In this document: piece after piece, positions 22,093 to 32,244 of the stretch
How positions within the stretch are numbered: position 1 is the stretch's first letter
Layout of the letters: each line of letters opens with the position of its first letter
Source of the DNA: Leptospira kmetyi serovar Malaysia str. Bejo-Iso9
GTDB lineage: Bacteria; Spirochaetota; Leptospiria; Leptospirales; Leptospiraceae
Length of the DNA: 64,000 nucleotides
Assembly (NCBI RefSeq): GCF_000243735.2
Contig: NZ_AHMP02000003.1
Location: forward strand, 1,389,001-1,453,000
Direction of reading: 5' to 3'
Notes under the pieces: generated by a model
The model's database searches: none
What the model was told of the DNA's origin: nothing
Seen by the model: the letters and a program-made list of their open reading frames with translations, nothing else
Program-made: the position numbers and the translations under genes

Positions 22093-22464
22093 ATGACGAA
22101 CAAAGAAAAAGCGATTTCATTTTTGCAGATGGCCGGTTCCGGAAACGTTCGCGCTGCCTACGACCAGTTCATCGCGGAAAATTTCGTCCATCATAATCAA
22201 TACTTCAAAGGAGATCGAAACTCACTTTTGGTCGCGATGGAAGAAGCCCACAAAGCCAGTCCGAACAAACAAATCGAAATCAAACAAAGTTTCGAAGACG
22301 GAAACACCGTGATCACACATTCTCTTGTGGTGCGTCAAAATTCGGAAGAACCGAACATCGCGGTCGTTCATATCTTTCGATTCGAAAAAGGAAAGGTCGC
22401 GGAGCTTTGGGACTTGGGTCAACTTCTTGCAAAGGACTCTCCGAACGAAAACGGAGCTTTTTAA
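22093..22464 (+). CDS. SnoaL/NTF2-like small protein
   Basis: The 123-residue protein has the cone-shaped SnoaL-like alpha+beta pattern: a helical start NKEKAISFLQMAGSG, then AENFVHHNQYFKGDR, and the late strands HIFRFEKGKVAELWDL. This matches predicted SnoaL-like aldol condensation or polyketide-cyclase-type proteins, many with unknown substrates. A good GAGG ribosome site precedes ATG 22093. It converges with alkB. It stands about 130 bases after pepN and may be transcribed separately. Confidence 0.8.
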   Translation: MTNKEKAISFLQMAGSGNVRAAYDQFIAENFVHHNQYFKGDRNSLLVAMEEAHKASPNKQIEIKQSFEDGNTVITHSLVVRQNSEEPNIAVVHIFRFEKGKVAELWDLGQLLAKDSPNENGAF

Positions 22465-22544
22465 AATTCCATAAACCTTTTTTCGGGGCGTGCCTCCGCG
22501 AAAATTTCATCGCGTTCCTGCGCGGAGTCGCGCTCTCGACTTCG

Positions 22545-22604
22545 GTCAACAAATTGAATTTTATTCTTTTTGAATATTCTTTTTTTAGAATCCAATTTGT
22601 CGAC
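22545..22604. terminator. Inverted repeat between converging genes
   Basis: GTCAACAAATTG (22545-22556) and CAATTTGTCGAC (22593-22604) pair with one mismatch around an AT-rich loop containing T-runs. It lies between the converging SnoaL-like and alkB genes, so it may end transcription from both sides. Confidence 0.4.
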
Positions 22605-22618
22605 CCCGTCTCGATCGC

Positions 22619-23719
22619 TCACGCTTTGACTGCGTCGCCGACTCCGTAGTGTTTCTTTTTCCAATCTTCGAGTCTCCAATCCATGATCTTAAACCAAAGA
22701 GGAGGAAAAAGAGCGATCAAAACCATCACTTCGTAACCGTACGGAAGTTGGGGACTTTCCTCGAAATGTCTCAAAGCCGAATAACGTCTACCCGCGTTCG
22801 CGTGGTGATCGGAATGTCTTTGCAGATGAAACAAAAACGCGTTGCTCATCGCGAAATTCTGATTCCAAGAATGGATCGGAAGCACCTTTTCGAATTTGCC
22901 CGGAGCGATCTCCTTTCTTTGCAGACCGTAGTGTTCGATGTAATTTACGAGTTCCAAAAGGGAAAACGCGATAAAACTCTGAACGAAAAAGAACGCGGGA
23001 ACTTCCCAAGAAAAACGTCCCGTATAAAACGTCAGAGCCCCGGTCACGACGGCGATAAACAGAATCGGAACGACCGTGGAAGAAATCATCTCGTTCTCCC
23101 AGTACCAAGCGGACTTCCCCGTTTTGGAAAGGCGTTTCGCCTCCAACTTCCAAGCGGAAAAATAAGAACCGAAAACCGTTCTCGGATAAAATTTATAAAA
23201 CGATTCTCCCTTACGCGAAGAAGCCGGATCTTCGAAAGTGGAAACGTTCACGTGATGCCCTCGGTTGTGTTCGATGAAGAAGTGCATATAACAAACCGTC
23301 ATCAGAATGAACTTGGAATACCATTGTTCTATCTTCTTGCTTTTATGACCCAACTCGTGCGCGACCGTGATTCCGATTCCGCCCGTGTTGATACCGATCG
23401 CAAGAACGAAACCCCACCATTCCAAGCTCGAAAGGGTTTTGGTTTGCACTTCGTATAAGGCCCAAAGAACGAGTCCCATCTGAATCCAGGCCCAAACATA
23501 TGTTAAAAATCTAAAGTAGAATTCGTTCTGCAAAGCGGGAACGTCCTCTTCGTTCGGATTGGAAGGATCGGCGCCGACCACCACGTCCAAGATCGGCAAA
23601 AAACCGAAAACGATCGCGAAGGTCAAAAAATTATACGCTCCTCCTAAAAAATAACCGAGCACCGCAAACGCGGGCACCAAAAAACAAACGATAAACGAAT
23701 AACGTTTTAAGTTGGTCAT
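22619..23719 (-). CDS. alkB: Alkane 1-monooxygenase (AlkB-type di-iron membrane hydroxylase)
   Basis: The 366-residue membrane protein carries the AlkB histidine boxes: HELGH (121-125), HNRGHH (151-156) and RHSDHH (301-306), plus the AlkB-specific NYIEHYGL near 259-266. Several hydrophobic helices precede and separate them. AlkB hydroxylates the terminal carbon of medium-chain alkanes using electrons from rubredoxin; xylene monooxygenase is a close relative. The full metal set is intact. It lies 41 bases after a tetR gene on the same strand, an operon under that regulator. No rubredoxin or rubredoxin reductase is adjacent. Its physiological substrate in this organism may be another hydrophobic chain. 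Confidence 0.9.
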   Translation of the reverse strand: MTNLKRYSFIVCFLVPAFAVLGYFLGGAYNFLTFAIVFGFLPILDVVVGADPSNPNEEDVPALQNEFYFRFLTYVWAWIQMGLVLWALYEVQTKTLSSLEWWGFVLAIGINTGGIGITVAHELGHKSKKIEQWYSKFILMTVCYMHFFIEHNRGHHVNVSTFEDPASSRKGESFYKFYPRTVFGSYFSAWKLEAKRLSKTGKSAWYWENEMISSTVVPILFIAVVTGALTFYTGRFSWEVPAFFFVQSFIAFSLLELVNYIEHYGLQRKEIAPGKFEKVLPIHSWNQNFAMSNAFLFHLQRHSDHHANAGRRYSALRHFEESPQLPYGYEVMVLIALFPPLWFKIMDWRLEDWKKKHYGVGDAVKA

Positions 23720-23760
23720 GATACTATTCTCTCCGTCTTTTTTTGAATCGGGAAAAGATT

Positions 23761-24366
23761 CTAAGGAGAATCGTTCCCCGCTTTTTTAGGTTCCAATAAT
23801 AAACCGAACGAAATCAAAGGAGCGAAACCTCTTACAAGAGCGAATGTCTTTTCGAAGTCCGCGGTTTCCCGATCGAGCATTCTTTGAAAGACCGTGCCGA
23901 TCAAAACGCTGAAAAAAAGTTTTTCCATCTCCTCATTTTTTAACGCGAGATGACTTTCGATCGCGTCTCGAAAAACGAGGGAACATTCTTTCAAAATTGC
24001 GCGGGCCGGTTCGGACTCGTCCAAACGATACAGATCGGAAGCGATCAGAATCAATTTCTGAAAATGCCCTTCTCTTTCTCGGACGAATTCGAAAAGAAGT
24101 TCCAGCCTTTCCCGAAAACCGAGCTGCTTACTGGAACCTCTCACTTCTTCAAGTTGCGCCGCGTCTTCTCGAACGACCCATCTCGCCATTTCCTCGAACA
24201 AAACTTCCTTTGTCGGAAAATAATGATACAAGGACCCCGTGGAAACCCGAAGTTCTTTGGAAATTTCCCGCATCGTCACCGTTGCGTATCCTTTTTTGGC
24301 GAATAAATCCAAACAACGTTTCAGAATCGAAATCCGATACAGCTCGTGATCCACAACCTTTGGCAA
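23761..24366 (-). CDS. TetR-family transcriptional regulator, upstream of alkB
   Basis: The 201-residue regulator starts at TTG 24366, chosen because AAGGAG lies directly upstream. The N-terminal helix-turn-helix is typical: LFAKKGYATVTMREISKELR, then STGSLYHYFPTKEVLF. The C-terminal ligand domain is variable, as usual. It is the first gene of an operon with alkB, so it probably represses its own operon and is released by a hydrophobic ligand, perhaps the AlkB substrate. Two tandem 17-base repeats just upstream (24386-24419) are a likely binding site. Confidence 0.88.
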   Translation of the reverse strand: MPKVVDHELYRISILKRCLDLFAKKGYATVTMREISKELRVSTGSLYHYFPTKEVLFEEMARWVVREDAAQLEEVRGSSKQLGFRERLELLFEFVREREGHFQKLILIASDLYRLDESEPARAILKECSLVFRDAIESHLALKNEEMEKLFFSVLIGTVFQRMLDRETADFEKTFALVRGFAPLISFGLLLEPKKAGNDSP

Positions 24367-24385
24367 AGAAATTCTCCTTAATTTC

Positions 24386-24419
24386 GAACAACCGTTTTTA
24401 TAGAACACCCGTTATTATA
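24386..24419 (-). promoter_or_regulatory. Tandem 17-base direct repeat, candidate TetR operator
   Basis: GAACAACCGTTTTTATA (24386-24402) is followed at once by GAACACCCGTTATTATA (24403-24419), differing at two positions. It begins 20 bases upstream of the tetR start. Adjacent direct repeats at this spot suggest a regulator site, although TetR sites are more often palindromic. Confidence 0.5.
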
Positions 24420-24720
24420 TAAAAAATCAAATCGAAAGCAAGAAAAAAATCTGAGAACGCTTCCCTTAAATCCAATTTTCGAAGTAAAAAGTCGGAATTC
24501 CCAGCAATTTATGACAATCTTACAGGTTTTAGGCTTCCAAAGGATTGAGAGGATCGAGGAAGAAGGGCGGAAAAGGGCTGCATAGATTCTTCCGTTGAAA
24601 GAAGAATGTGCCGTTAAAACTTGGACGGAAAGAAGCGAAACACTTAAGCGATAGAAAGAGTCAAAATGAAAACCTACGTGCGATACGAACAATTTCAAAT
24701 TCCGACCAAGGATCCAAAGA
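24420..24720. other. Divergent region between tetR-alkB and the EAL protein
   Basis: About 300 bases with no supported open frame longer than a few dozen codons. The EAL-protein ribosome site AAGGA lies near its right end. I could not fix a promoter for the EAL gene. Confidence 0.35.
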
Positions 24721-26415
24721 ATGAAAGAACAGAATCTGGGACTTTACGAAACTCTTTCCAAAATCAAACCTCTTAAATCTTACACCGCAAAAATTCTTCT
24801 CATCGCATTTTTGGGAACCCACGTCCCCTTGATTACGCTCTTGGTTTATTACGTAGTGAACACAGGATACGACGTCAAAACGATCATTCAAACGCTTCTT
24901 GTCGCGCTTTTGGCCACGTTAGGCGGAACAGGCGTGACCTTGTTCGCTCTCCACAGATTGCTCACTCCGATCACTCTTACGTCGCAGTCGCTCAAAAAAT
25001 ATCTGAACGAAAAGGTGCTTCCAAATCTTCCCACGGATTATACAGACGAAGCCGGAACTCTGATGGCGGGAACCGCTCTTACGGTTCGCAAACTCGACGA
25101 CGTCATCAATTATCTTTCCAATTACGACGCGCTCACAAGTCTTCCGAATCGCGACTCGTTCGTGGAAAGAATTTATTCCGAAATCAAAAAATCGTCCGAA
25201 GATTCCTCGAACCTCGCCGTGGTTTCCTTCGGTATTCAAAAATGGAAAGAGATCAAAAACACATTCGGAAATCATTCCTCGGATTTATTTTTGAGATTCA
25301 TCGGCAAACGCCTTGCCGATTTGGGAAATAACTTCTTAATCTTGAGCCGTAGCGGCGAGGGAGAATTCTCCCTTCTCTACCGCACGAATCAAAACGCGAT
25401 CCTCGAAGCGGAAACGAAGGTCACCGGAATTTTATCCGGATTCAAGGAAACGCTTCCGATCGCGGGCGAGGAAATTTACGTAAAGTTAAACGCGGGAATT
25501 TCATTCTTTCCCAAGGACGGAAATTCTTCCGAACAACTTCTTTGGAAAGCCGAGGCCGCGCTTCAAGGAAGTATCGCTCTCGGAAACGACTACGGTTTTT
25601 TCACTCCCGAACAAAACGATAAACTGAAAGAGAAACTCACATTCGAAAAAGAATTGAGAGACGCTGTCGCCAAAAACGAGTTCACCGTTTTGTATCAACC
25701 GAAGGTGGATCTTCAATCCGGTCATTTGATCGGGACCGAAGCCTTGGTTCGTTGGAATCATCCGAGTCTCGGAGTCGTCTCCCCTCTTCAATTCATTCCT
25801 CTTGCGGAAGAAACGGGCCTCATCATTGAACTCGGCGAATTGGTTTTGAGAAGAGCCTGCATCGATCTACAGAACTGGAAGAAACAGGGAAATCCCGGGT
25901 TTCGAGTTTCGGTCAATCTTTCTCCGGTCCAATTCCGCAAGAAATTTCTTACGGAAACGATTTTGAATATTCTGAAAGAAACGAACACTTCCCCCGAAGA
26001 ATTGGAATTGGAGATCACGGAAAGCGCTCTTGCGGGAGATCCGGTTTCTACATTAGAAGTTTTGAATTCTCTTCATAAGGCGGGAATCACTCTTTCTCTG
26101 GACGATTTCGGAACCGGTTTTTCGTCTTTGAGTTTTTTAAGTCAATATCCTTTGCATACCTTAAAGATCGATCAATCCTTCGTCAAAGGTCTGAGCGTGG
26201 ATTCCACGAACGAATCGATCATCAAAACCATTCTCGCGTTGGCGGAAAGTCTGAACTTAAACACCATCGCAGAGGGAATCGAATCGGAGGACCAAAGAGA
26301 ACTTTTGAAAGCGCAAGGTTGCGGCATGGGCCAAGGGTTTTTGTTTTCCAAACCTCTTTCGATTCGGGATTTGGAAACTTTCGTGAAAAATCTTTCCACT
26401 CAACCGATTTCCTGA
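24721..26415 (+). CDS. EAL-domain c-di-GMP phosphodiesterase with degenerate GGDEF domain
   Basis: The 564-residue protein has two transmembrane helices (about 25-48 and 58-80), then a GGDEF-like domain (about 135-300) and an EAL domain (about 310-560). The GGDEF signature is replaced by SGEGEF, so cyclase activity is unlikely, though it may bind GTP or act as a sensor. The EAL domain keeps its key residues: TEALVRW, NLSPVQF, ELEITES, DDFGTGFSSL, KIDQSFV and AEGIE. It should therefore cut c-di-GMP to pGpG. It is a membrane-bound signalling enzyme and lies alone, between alkB/tetR and the TonB island. Confidence 0.9.
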   Translation: MKEQNLGLYETLSKIKPLKSYTAKILLIAFLGTHVPLITLLVYYVVNTGYDVKTIIQTLLVALLATLGGTGVTLFALHRLLTPITLTSQSLKKYLNEKVLPNLPTDYTDEAGTLMAGTALTVRKLDDVINYLSNYDALTSLPNRDSFVERIYSEIKKSSEDSSNLAVVSFGIQKWKEIKNTFGNHSSDLFLRFIGKRLADLGNNFLILSRSGEGEFSLLYRTNQNAILEAETKVTGILSGFKETLPIAGEEIYVKLNAGISFFPKDGNSSEQLLWKAEAALQGSIALGNDYGFFTPEQNDKLKEKLTFEKELRDAVAKNEFTVLYQPKVDLQSGHLIGTEALVRWNHPSLGVVSPLQFIPLAEETGLIIELGELVLRRACIDLQNWKKQGNPGFRVSVNLSPVQFRKKFLTETILNILKETNTSPEELELEITESALAGDPVSTLEVLNSLHKAGITLSLDDFGTGFSSLSFLSQYPLHTLKIDQSFVKGLSVDSTNESIIKTILALAESLNLNTIAEGIESEDQRELLKAQGCGMGQGFLFSKPLSIRDLETFVKNLSTQPIS

Positions 26416-26606
26416 CCGCTTCGTAATTTTTTAAACGATGAATTCCCATTTTTGTTAAGCGAAATGGGTTTCATTGTCCGGACGACCCGCGATTCGAATC
26501 GAAACAAATCCGGAAATCCCATTCTCGCGCGTTAAACTCCCTCTCCTTTTGATTTCAATCTCGTGTCAATTCCCGTACGAACGGATCTCGACCTCAGTTT
26601 CTCCGT

Positions 26607-26650
26607 TAGTTCTTATTCCATTCTTAATCTGTACGTAATCCGTTCGTAAC
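26607..26650 (+). promoter_or_regulatory. Four 11-bp-phased repeats, candidate PhoB/OmpR-type operator
   Basis: TATT, TAAT, TAAT and TAAC begin at 26614, 26625, 26636 and 26647, each exactly 11 bases after the last. The last two full units, CTGTACGTAAT and CCGTTCGTAAC, match at 8 of 11 positions. The array ends 60 bases before the TonB-dependent receptor start. Regulators of the OmpR/PhoB class bind direct repeats with this spacing. Similar arrays stand before two other genes of the island. Confidence 0.55.
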
Positions 26651-26710
26651 AGAAATCGGTGAATTTAGTCTCTAAAAAGAAAGTTATTCGGGACAAGTTT
26701 AAAAATATTT

Positions 26711-29700
26711 ATGAAGATCTATAAGAAATCGCTAATAGGAATTTTTCTTTCTCTCGGCATTTTTAGTATCCCCATTTTCGCTCAAGGCACCGGTAAGGTC
26801 CAAGGTCAAGCGCTCGACGCTCAAACCGCGGAACCGATGTTCGGGGTTACCGCTGTCATTCGAAGTATCAACAAGTTCGGTAGAACGGACGTCGACGGTA
26901 ACTACGAAATCAGCGGCGTTCCCGACGGAAATTACACCGTAGAGTTCATCATGCAAGGTATGGAAACTCAAAAGAAATCGGTGACGGTTACCGGCGGCAA
27001 ACTTGTTCGAGCCAACGTCGCGATGGGCGTTAAAAAACTCGAAGAAGTAGTCGTCGAAGACAGAGCGTTAAACGACACCGAGGCTTCCTTATTGAAATTT
27101 CAAAAGAAAGCTGCCGCGGTTTCCGACGGTATTTCCGCGCAAGCGATCCAGAAAACTCCGGACTCAAGCGCGGGCGACGTCATTCGACGCGTTACGGGAA
27201 TCACACTCGTGGGCGGTCGTTTCGTTTTCGTTCGAGGTTTGGGAGAAAGATATTCCAATACGTTGTTGAACAACTCTCCTCTTCCTTCCACGGAACCGAA
27301 CAAAAGAATCGTTCCTTTGGATTTATTTCCCGCTTCTTTGATCAAAAACATCGTCGTTTCGAAAACGTTCATTCCGGAAGACCAAGCGGAATTTTCGGGT
27401 GGAACGGTTAAGATCGAAACCAAGGATTATCCGGACCAATTTTTCGTGAAGGTCGGTTTACAAACCGGTTATAACAACAACACTACATTCCAAAACTTTA
27501 AAACATACAGCGGCGGCGGTCAAGACTGGCTCGGTTTGTCCGAAGGAAACAGATCCAAACCGAGTATGGTAGACGTTCTTCCGGACGCTCCGTTCAAAGC
27601 GGTGGGCGCCGGTCAATACGGTTACAACCAAGCTGCGGTCACTCTGGGTTCTTTGCAGTTCAGCAATCAGTGGACTCCGACTCAGATGAACGCGCCTCTC
27701 AACAAGGGTTTTAACTTTTCCATCGGTAATAAGTTCGACCTCGGCGGCGATCGAAAACTCGGTTTGATCTTTGCGATCACTTACAACAACGACTATCAAT
27801 ACAGAAGAGAAACCGACGTTCTGAACAGAGCAGGCGCGGTCGTTCCCGGAATTCCGGTAGGCGATAAAAACACTCAGTTGAACCGAGCTTACAAATACGA
27901 TCAGCATATCTACAACGAGTCCGTGAACTGGGGAACCATTCTCAACACCACGTTCCAAGTAGCGAACGGTCATAGATTGCATTTTAAAAACTTCTTCAGC
28001 GTGAACAACGATAAGGAAGTGATGGTTTACTCCGGTCAAAACGTGGCTTCCGGTCAGACGATCGCTTCCGATAAGCTCAACTATATTATGAGAAACTTAT
28101 ATAGTAGTCAGCTTTCGGGAGACCATATCATCAACGTAGCGAACGTGAAAACGAAACTCGAATGGAGATTCGCCCAATCCGAAGCGAACCGAAACCAACC
28201 GGACATGAGAGATACCATCTACGCGGTTCAATCCGGTCTCGAAGGTCAGATGCCCGCGGTGCTCCAAGGGGGAACCTTGGGAAGCAGTCAATTCTACTCT
28301 AAGACAAAAGACTTGAGCAGACACGCGGGATTGGATTATGAAATTCCTTTCAACCAATGGGACGGCTTACAATCCAAGTTGAAGATCGGTTATTCGGCGG
28401 TTCAAAGAGAAAGAGGTTTCGAAGCTCAGAGATACTTCTTCAGAGGCCAAAGCTCCGGTTCTATGACCAACTTAGCGGGCGGCGCGATTCCTAGTCCGAA
28501 TTACCCGATTCCTCCCGAAGTGGTTTACAATCCTTTGAACAGAGGACCGAAGGGTTACTTCGTGGACGAAGCGACCCAACCTACGGATAAATACAACGCA
28601 AAACAACAGTTATTCGCAAAGTATCTGCAAGTGGATATGCCGATCACTCCTAAGTTGAGATTCATCGGCGGTGCGAGACACGAGGATAACTATCAATCCG
28701 TTGCGACTCAAAACCCGTTCGATCCGAACGCGGCGTTCTTCGATCGTTATAACTTTAAATCCTACTTAAACGGTTACGAACTTTCGATCGTCGATCCTAC
28801 GTTTAGATCTCCCGCGGCGATCAACGCGAACAAAAACCTTCTTCCTTCTTCCAACTTCGTGTATGCTTGGGACGATAAAACGAACCTCAGAGTTTCTTAT
28901 ACGGAAACGATCTCAAGACCGGACTTCCGGGAAATGGCTCCGTTTCAGTTCTTCAACGTCCTCGGCGGCGGGATCGAAAAAGGAAATCAATACTTAACGA
29001 GAACGTACATTCACAACTACGATTTCCGTTATGAAAAATTTCCGAGCGCGGACGAGATCATCGCGATCGGCGTTTTCGGTAAGCAGATGGCTTCTCCGAT
29101 CGAGAAGGTGATGGAAGTGGATTCTCAGTTTAGATATACTTACACAAACGCGAAGTCGGCGTATGTGCACGGTATCGAATTGGAAGTCAGAAAGTCGCTC
29201 AACGCATTGTCTCCGAAACTGGAAAGATGGGCGTTCGGTATCAACACGTTCTTCATCAAGTCCGAAGTTCAGTTCCAAGATTGGCTCTACTATCAACTCA
29301 GCGGAACGACTCAAAGACCTACGAACCTTTCCAGACCTCTGCAAGGTCAATCTCCTTACGTATATAACGTAAATCTAAGATACCGTTTCGACGACAAGGG
29401 AGATCATACGATCACCATGTTATACAACGAGTTCGGACCGAGAATCAACGCGGTGGGCGGTATCGGAATTCCGGATACGTATGAAAGACCCGTGGGAATG
29501 CTCGACTTCGTATATAACCTTAAGTTCCTCGAAAAATGGGACATTAAGATTGCGGCGAGAAACGTAACCGACAGTAGAATTAAAATCGTTCAGGAAAACC
29601 CGATTCTGGATTCTACGGTTCATTCCAACACCGGATTCAACATCGGAAACACGTTCATCCCGGTCGGCGGTCATAGTTACAAAGGTGAGACGATCAACTC

Positions 29701-29752
29701 TTACCGTCTCGGACCTACGATTACATTCTCCGTTACTTACAACTTAAATTAA
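26711..29752 (+). CDS. TonB-dependent outer membrane receptor with carboxypeptidase-like N-terminal domain
   Basis: The 1013-residue protein has a signal peptide (about 1-25), then a carboxypeptidase-regulatory-like beta domain (about 30-105), a TonB-box-like EEVVVED (111-117), a plug domain around [15 protein letters not shown], and a long 22-strand-type barrel ending in aromatic-rich strands. This is the usual plan of substrate-specific TonB receptors in Gram-negative bacteria. It should import a large or scarce substrate across the outer membrane using energy from ExbBD-TonB, encoded 3.3 kb downstream. The substrate is unknown. A strong terminator follows, so it is its own transcript. Its promoter region has the 11-bp-phased repeats. 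Confidence 0.92.
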   Translation: MKIYKKSLIGIFLSLGIFSIPIFAQGTGKVQGQALDAQTAEPMFGVTAVIRSINKFGRTDVDGNYEISGVPDGNYTVEFIMQGMETQKKSVTVTGGKLVRANVAMGVKKLEEVVVEDRALNDTEASLLKFQKKAAAVSDGISAQAIQKTPDSSAGDVIRRVTGITLVGGRFVFVRGLGERYSNTLLNNSPLPSTEPNKRIVPLDLFPASLIKNIVVSKTFIPEDQAEFSGGTVKIETKDYPDQFFVKVGLQTGYNNNTTFQNFKTYSGGGQDWLGLSEGNRSKPSMVDVLPDAPFKAVGAGQYGYNQAAVTLGSLQFSNQWTPTQMNAPLNKGFNFSIGNKFDLGGDRKLGLIFAITYNNDYQYRRETDVLNRAGAVVPGIPVGDKNTQLNRAYKYDQHIYNESVNWGTILNTTFQVANGHRLHFKNFFSVNNDKEVMVYSGQNVASGQTIASDKLNYIMRNLYSSQLSGDHIINVANVKTKLEWRFAQSEANRNQPDMRDTIYAVQSGLEGQMPAVLQGGTLGSSQFYSKTKDLSRHAGLDYEIPFNQWDGLQSKLKIGYSAVQRERGFEAQRYFFRGQSSGSMTNLAGGAIPSPNYPIPPEVVYNPLNRGPKGYFVDEATQPTDKYNAKQQLFAKYLQVDMPITPKLRFIGGARHEDNYQSVATQNPFDPNAAFFDRYNFKSYLNGYELSIVDPTFRSPAAINANKNLLPSSNFVYAWDDKTNLRVSYTETISRPDFREMAPFQFFNVLGGGIEKGNQYLTRTYIHNYDFRYEKFPSADEIIAIGVFGKQMASPIEKVMEVDSQFRYTYTNAKSAYVHGIELEVRKSLNALSPKLERWAFGINTFFIKSEVQFQDWLYYQLSGTTQRPTNLSRPLQGQSPYVYNVNLRYRFDDKGDHTITMLYNEFGPRINAVGGIGIPDTYERPVGMLDFVYNLKFLEKWDIKIAARNVTDSRIKIVQENPILDSTVHSNTGFNIGNTFIPVGGHSYKGETINSYRLGPTITFSVTYNLN

Positions 29753-29767
29753 GTCTCTTTCGACTCC

Positions 29768-29811
29768 AATCCCGTGACGTTTTTAAAAACGTCGCGGGAT
29801 TTTTTATTTTT
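29768..29811 (+). terminator. Strong intrinsic terminator after the TonB receptor
   Basis: AATCCCG-GACGTTTTT pairs with AAAAACGTC-CGGGATT around almost no loop, with one mismatch, followed by TTTTTATTTTT. It lies 16 bases after the receptor stop. Confidence 0.85.
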
Positions 29812-29817
29812 GCGCTG

Positions 29818-29861
29818 CAGAATCTAATCAAATCATAACCAAAACGAAACACAATTGAAAC
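29818..29861 (+). promoter_or_regulatory. Four 11-bp-phased repeats upstream of the large lipoprotein
   Basis: TAAT, TAAC, AAAC and AAAC begin at 29825, 29836, 29847 and 29858, exactly 11 bases apart. Ten bases after the array, TTCAAT (29872-29877) could serve as a -10 element, the spacing used in Pho promoters. The array matches in phasing those before the receptor and exbB. Confidence 0.5.
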
Positions 29862-29909
29862 ATAAATCTTGTTCAATGGACTCATCAAATTAGGAGATTT
29901 CATATCACA

Positions 29910-32150
29910 ATGAATCCATCCATGAAAAGAATGGGAATCTCTCTGGGACTTGCGGCACTTGCCCTCTTCGCAGCGAATTGCCATAAGAAAAAAGACAACA
30001 ACGACCTGGCAATATTAGCACTAATCCTTGGACAAGAACAACCTGGCGTTTATATTTCCGGTACCTTAGTAGACAAGAATCAGGCTCCCTTAGCGAATGC
30101 TACGGTCCAAATCTTAGGAAGAGGCGAAAGCTCCGCTACCGTTCTTCCTCCGAACTGGATCAACAACAACGCTGCGGGAAAATCAAACGGCGGTGTTTCC
30201 GGAAATAACGTAATTCCGGGCGGGTTCCTCTTTAACAACTCTCAAGGAGCGGCGGCGACTGCAGCGGACGGAAGTGCATGCAATAGTTTCGATTCTACGA
30301 ACCTTGTGAACACGGGAACGAACTGTCCTGCGACTTACATCGCAAGTTTGGCGAACGCGGTAGCGGGTTCTTCCGCAGGAGCTCAATTCGTAGCTTCTAA
30401 ATGCGGAAGCGACTTAATTGCAAAGATCAACACAACGTATCCTGCGGCCGGAGACGCGACGACCGCCGGTTTAGAACCTTTGAAATACGCGAAAGATCAG
30501 TATAGAATTTATTGCGACGTTACGACTCTGGAATCTGCGGCGAACGCGGTCGGAATCGATACGACCGTTCAAGCTGCGGGAACCGTAATCGCGACTTTTA
30601 CGACGGACGCAAGCGGAAGTTTCTCTCACGTTAAGTTTAACGTTCCTAGTTTAGGAAATACTTATAAACTTCTCGTGACTAAGAGCGACGGAACCGTTCT
30701 GAAACCTCGTCGTTTGAAAATCACGAAAAACGGTGTGGCTACGCTTCTCAACCCGGTTTCTGGTAAACTTGCGAACGGTCCTCTGGAACTTTCCACCGGT
30801 CTTGACATCACTGCACAAGAAGCGAACAGCTGGACTTCCATCTTCCCTTCCGGTGAACCTACTAAGTATGCGGGTTCTTATGACGTTTCCTTTTCAACCG
30901 TTTCTTTGAACGTTGTATATCCAAGAAATTACAACACGATCAGCGGAACTTTGGGAAGCAACGTAACCCTTACAAAAGCGGGCAGCCCTTATCTCTTAAG
31001 CGGAACCGTAATCGTTCCGAGCGGTGTGACTCTTACCATCCAAGCGGGAACTACCATCTACGGAGCGGTTTCTCCTGCAGGTGCGCTTTTAGTAAAACCG
31101 GGTGGAAAGCTGATCGCAAACGGAACTTCCGCTGAACCGATCACCTTTACTTCTTCTCAAAACGCCGGATCCAGAGCTCCCGCAGACTGGCAAGGAATCA
31201 TTCTCCAGGGAAATGCAATCCAAACTTTCGGCGGCCGCGGTTCGGTCGCAGTGGGTGAAGGAGACACGGGTTCTTTCGGCGGAAGCAGTTTCTCCGATCC
31301 TGCCGGTGCAAGCAAACTGAGCTACGTTGTGGTTCAATTCGCGGGCGCTCCATTCTCCCCTGGTAACGAAAGAAACTGCGTTTCTTTGATGGGTGTTGGT
31401 CAAGAAACCACTTTAGATCACGTTCAGTGTCACATGGGTTTTGACGACGGTTTCGAACAATGGGGCGGCGCGTTCACCGCAACTTATATGATCTCTACCG
31501 GTAACCGGGACGATCAGTTCGACTTCGCGGATGGATTTATCGGTAAATACCAATTCGGTATCACACACCTTTACAAAAACTCCATCGCGGCAAACGATGA
31601 TACTTCTCGTTGTATCGAAGGGGACGGTAACTCCGCACTTTCCTGCACGGCTTCTGCAAGAGGCGCCGGTGATTGTGCCGATCCGTACTTCGCAAACATC
31701 ACTTGTGTCGCTTCCGGAAACTCAAGCGACGTGAACCACGGGGACGCGATCTTCGTTCGTAGAGCGCAAGCGGCGATTTCAGTGGGTGATTATACGAACT
31801 TCTTGATCGTTGGTTACAACACGGGAGGCGCGAAAGCCGCCGTTAAGTGTGATAACACTGCGGGTCAGGTTGCGAACGCGACTGCGACGAACATCTATAC
31901 AAACGATGGAGCGGCTGTGGGTGGATCCTGTGCAACCGCACCCGGTATCACCAACTCCGGAGTTTCGATTTCGACTGCGGCTACCAACTACACTTCTCCG
32001 AACTACGCACCAAACGCGGCTAACGTAAGTGCGCAAAACACGACCGCGGTTGCAAACTTCGCGGGGTTTACAAGCGCGACGTATTACGGAGCGATCGACT
32101 TCTCGGGCGCGGATTGGACTACCGGTTGGGCGACTTATCCAAGCAACTAA
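29910..32150 (+). CDS. Large secreted lipoprotein with beta-helix-like region, likely TonB-receptor partner
   Basis: The 746-residue protein has a signal peptide with a lipobox at Cys24 (LFAANC). It then has a short carboxypeptidase-regulatory-like segment (GTLVDKNQAPLANATVQI, about 50-70), a Gly/Ala/Asn-rich region, and from about residue 350 a right-handed beta-helix-like part: GTVIVPSGVTLTIQAGTTI, then KLIANGTSAEPITFTSS, then WQGIILQG. Many cysteines in the second half suggest disulfides. It should sit on the outer membrane. Its position right after the TonB receptor, with a matching operator array, suggests that it captures or processes the receptor's substrate. The family has no function I can name. 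Confidence 0.72.
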   Translation: MNPSMKRMGISLGLAALALFAANCHKKKDNNDLAILALILGQEQPGVYISGTLVDKNQAPLANATVQILGRGESSATVLPPNWINNNAAGKSNGGVSGNNVIPGGFLFNNSQGAAATAADGSACNSFDSTNLVNTGTNCPATYIASLANAVAGSSAGAQFVASKCGSDLIAKINTTYPAAGDATTAGLEPLKYAKDQYRIYCDVTTLESAANAVGIDTTVQAAGTVIATFTTDASGSFSHVKFNVPSLGNTYKLLVTKSDGTVLKPRRLKITKNGVATLLNPVSGKLANGPLELSTGLDITAQEANSWTSIFPSGEPTKYAGSYDVSFSTVSLNVVYPRNYNTISGTLGSNVTLTKAGSPYLLSGTVIVPSGVTLTIQAGTTIYGAVSPAGALLVKPGGKLIANGTSAEPITFTSSQNAGSRAPADWQGIILQGNAIQTFGGRGSVAVGEGDTGSFGGSSFSDPAGASKLSYVVVQFAGAPFSPGNERNCVSLMGVGQETTLDHVQCHMGFDDGFEQWGGAFTATYMISTGNRDDQFDFADGFIGKYQFGITHLYKNSIAANDDTSRCIEGDGNSALSCTASARGAGDCADPYFANITCVASGNSSDVNHGDAIFVRRAQAAISVGDYTNFLIVGYNTGGAKAAVKCDNTAGQVANATATNIYTNDGAAVGGSCATAPGITNSGVSISTAATNYTSPNYAPNAANVSAQNTTAVANFAGFTSATYYGAIDFSGADWTTGWATYPSN

Positions 32151-32178
32151 TTTAGAATTCATTCTAAGTTAGGAAACG

Positions 32179-32210
32179 AAACCCACTTCGGAAACGGAGT
32201 GGGTTTTTTA
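32179..32210 (+). terminator. Intrinsic terminator after the large lipoprotein
   Basis: AAACCCACT pairs with AGTGGGTTT around a ten-base loop, followed by TTT and an A/T-rich tail. The stem begins 28 bases after the stop codon. Confidence 0.8.
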
Positions 32211-32244
32211 TTTACGGAATATTTTAGGATTTAAAAATTCACAC

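Noticed and set aside
24666..24776. Short plus-strand frame of 36 codons running into the EAL gene
   Set aside because: No ribosome site, no recognisable sequence, and it overlaps the real start in another frame.
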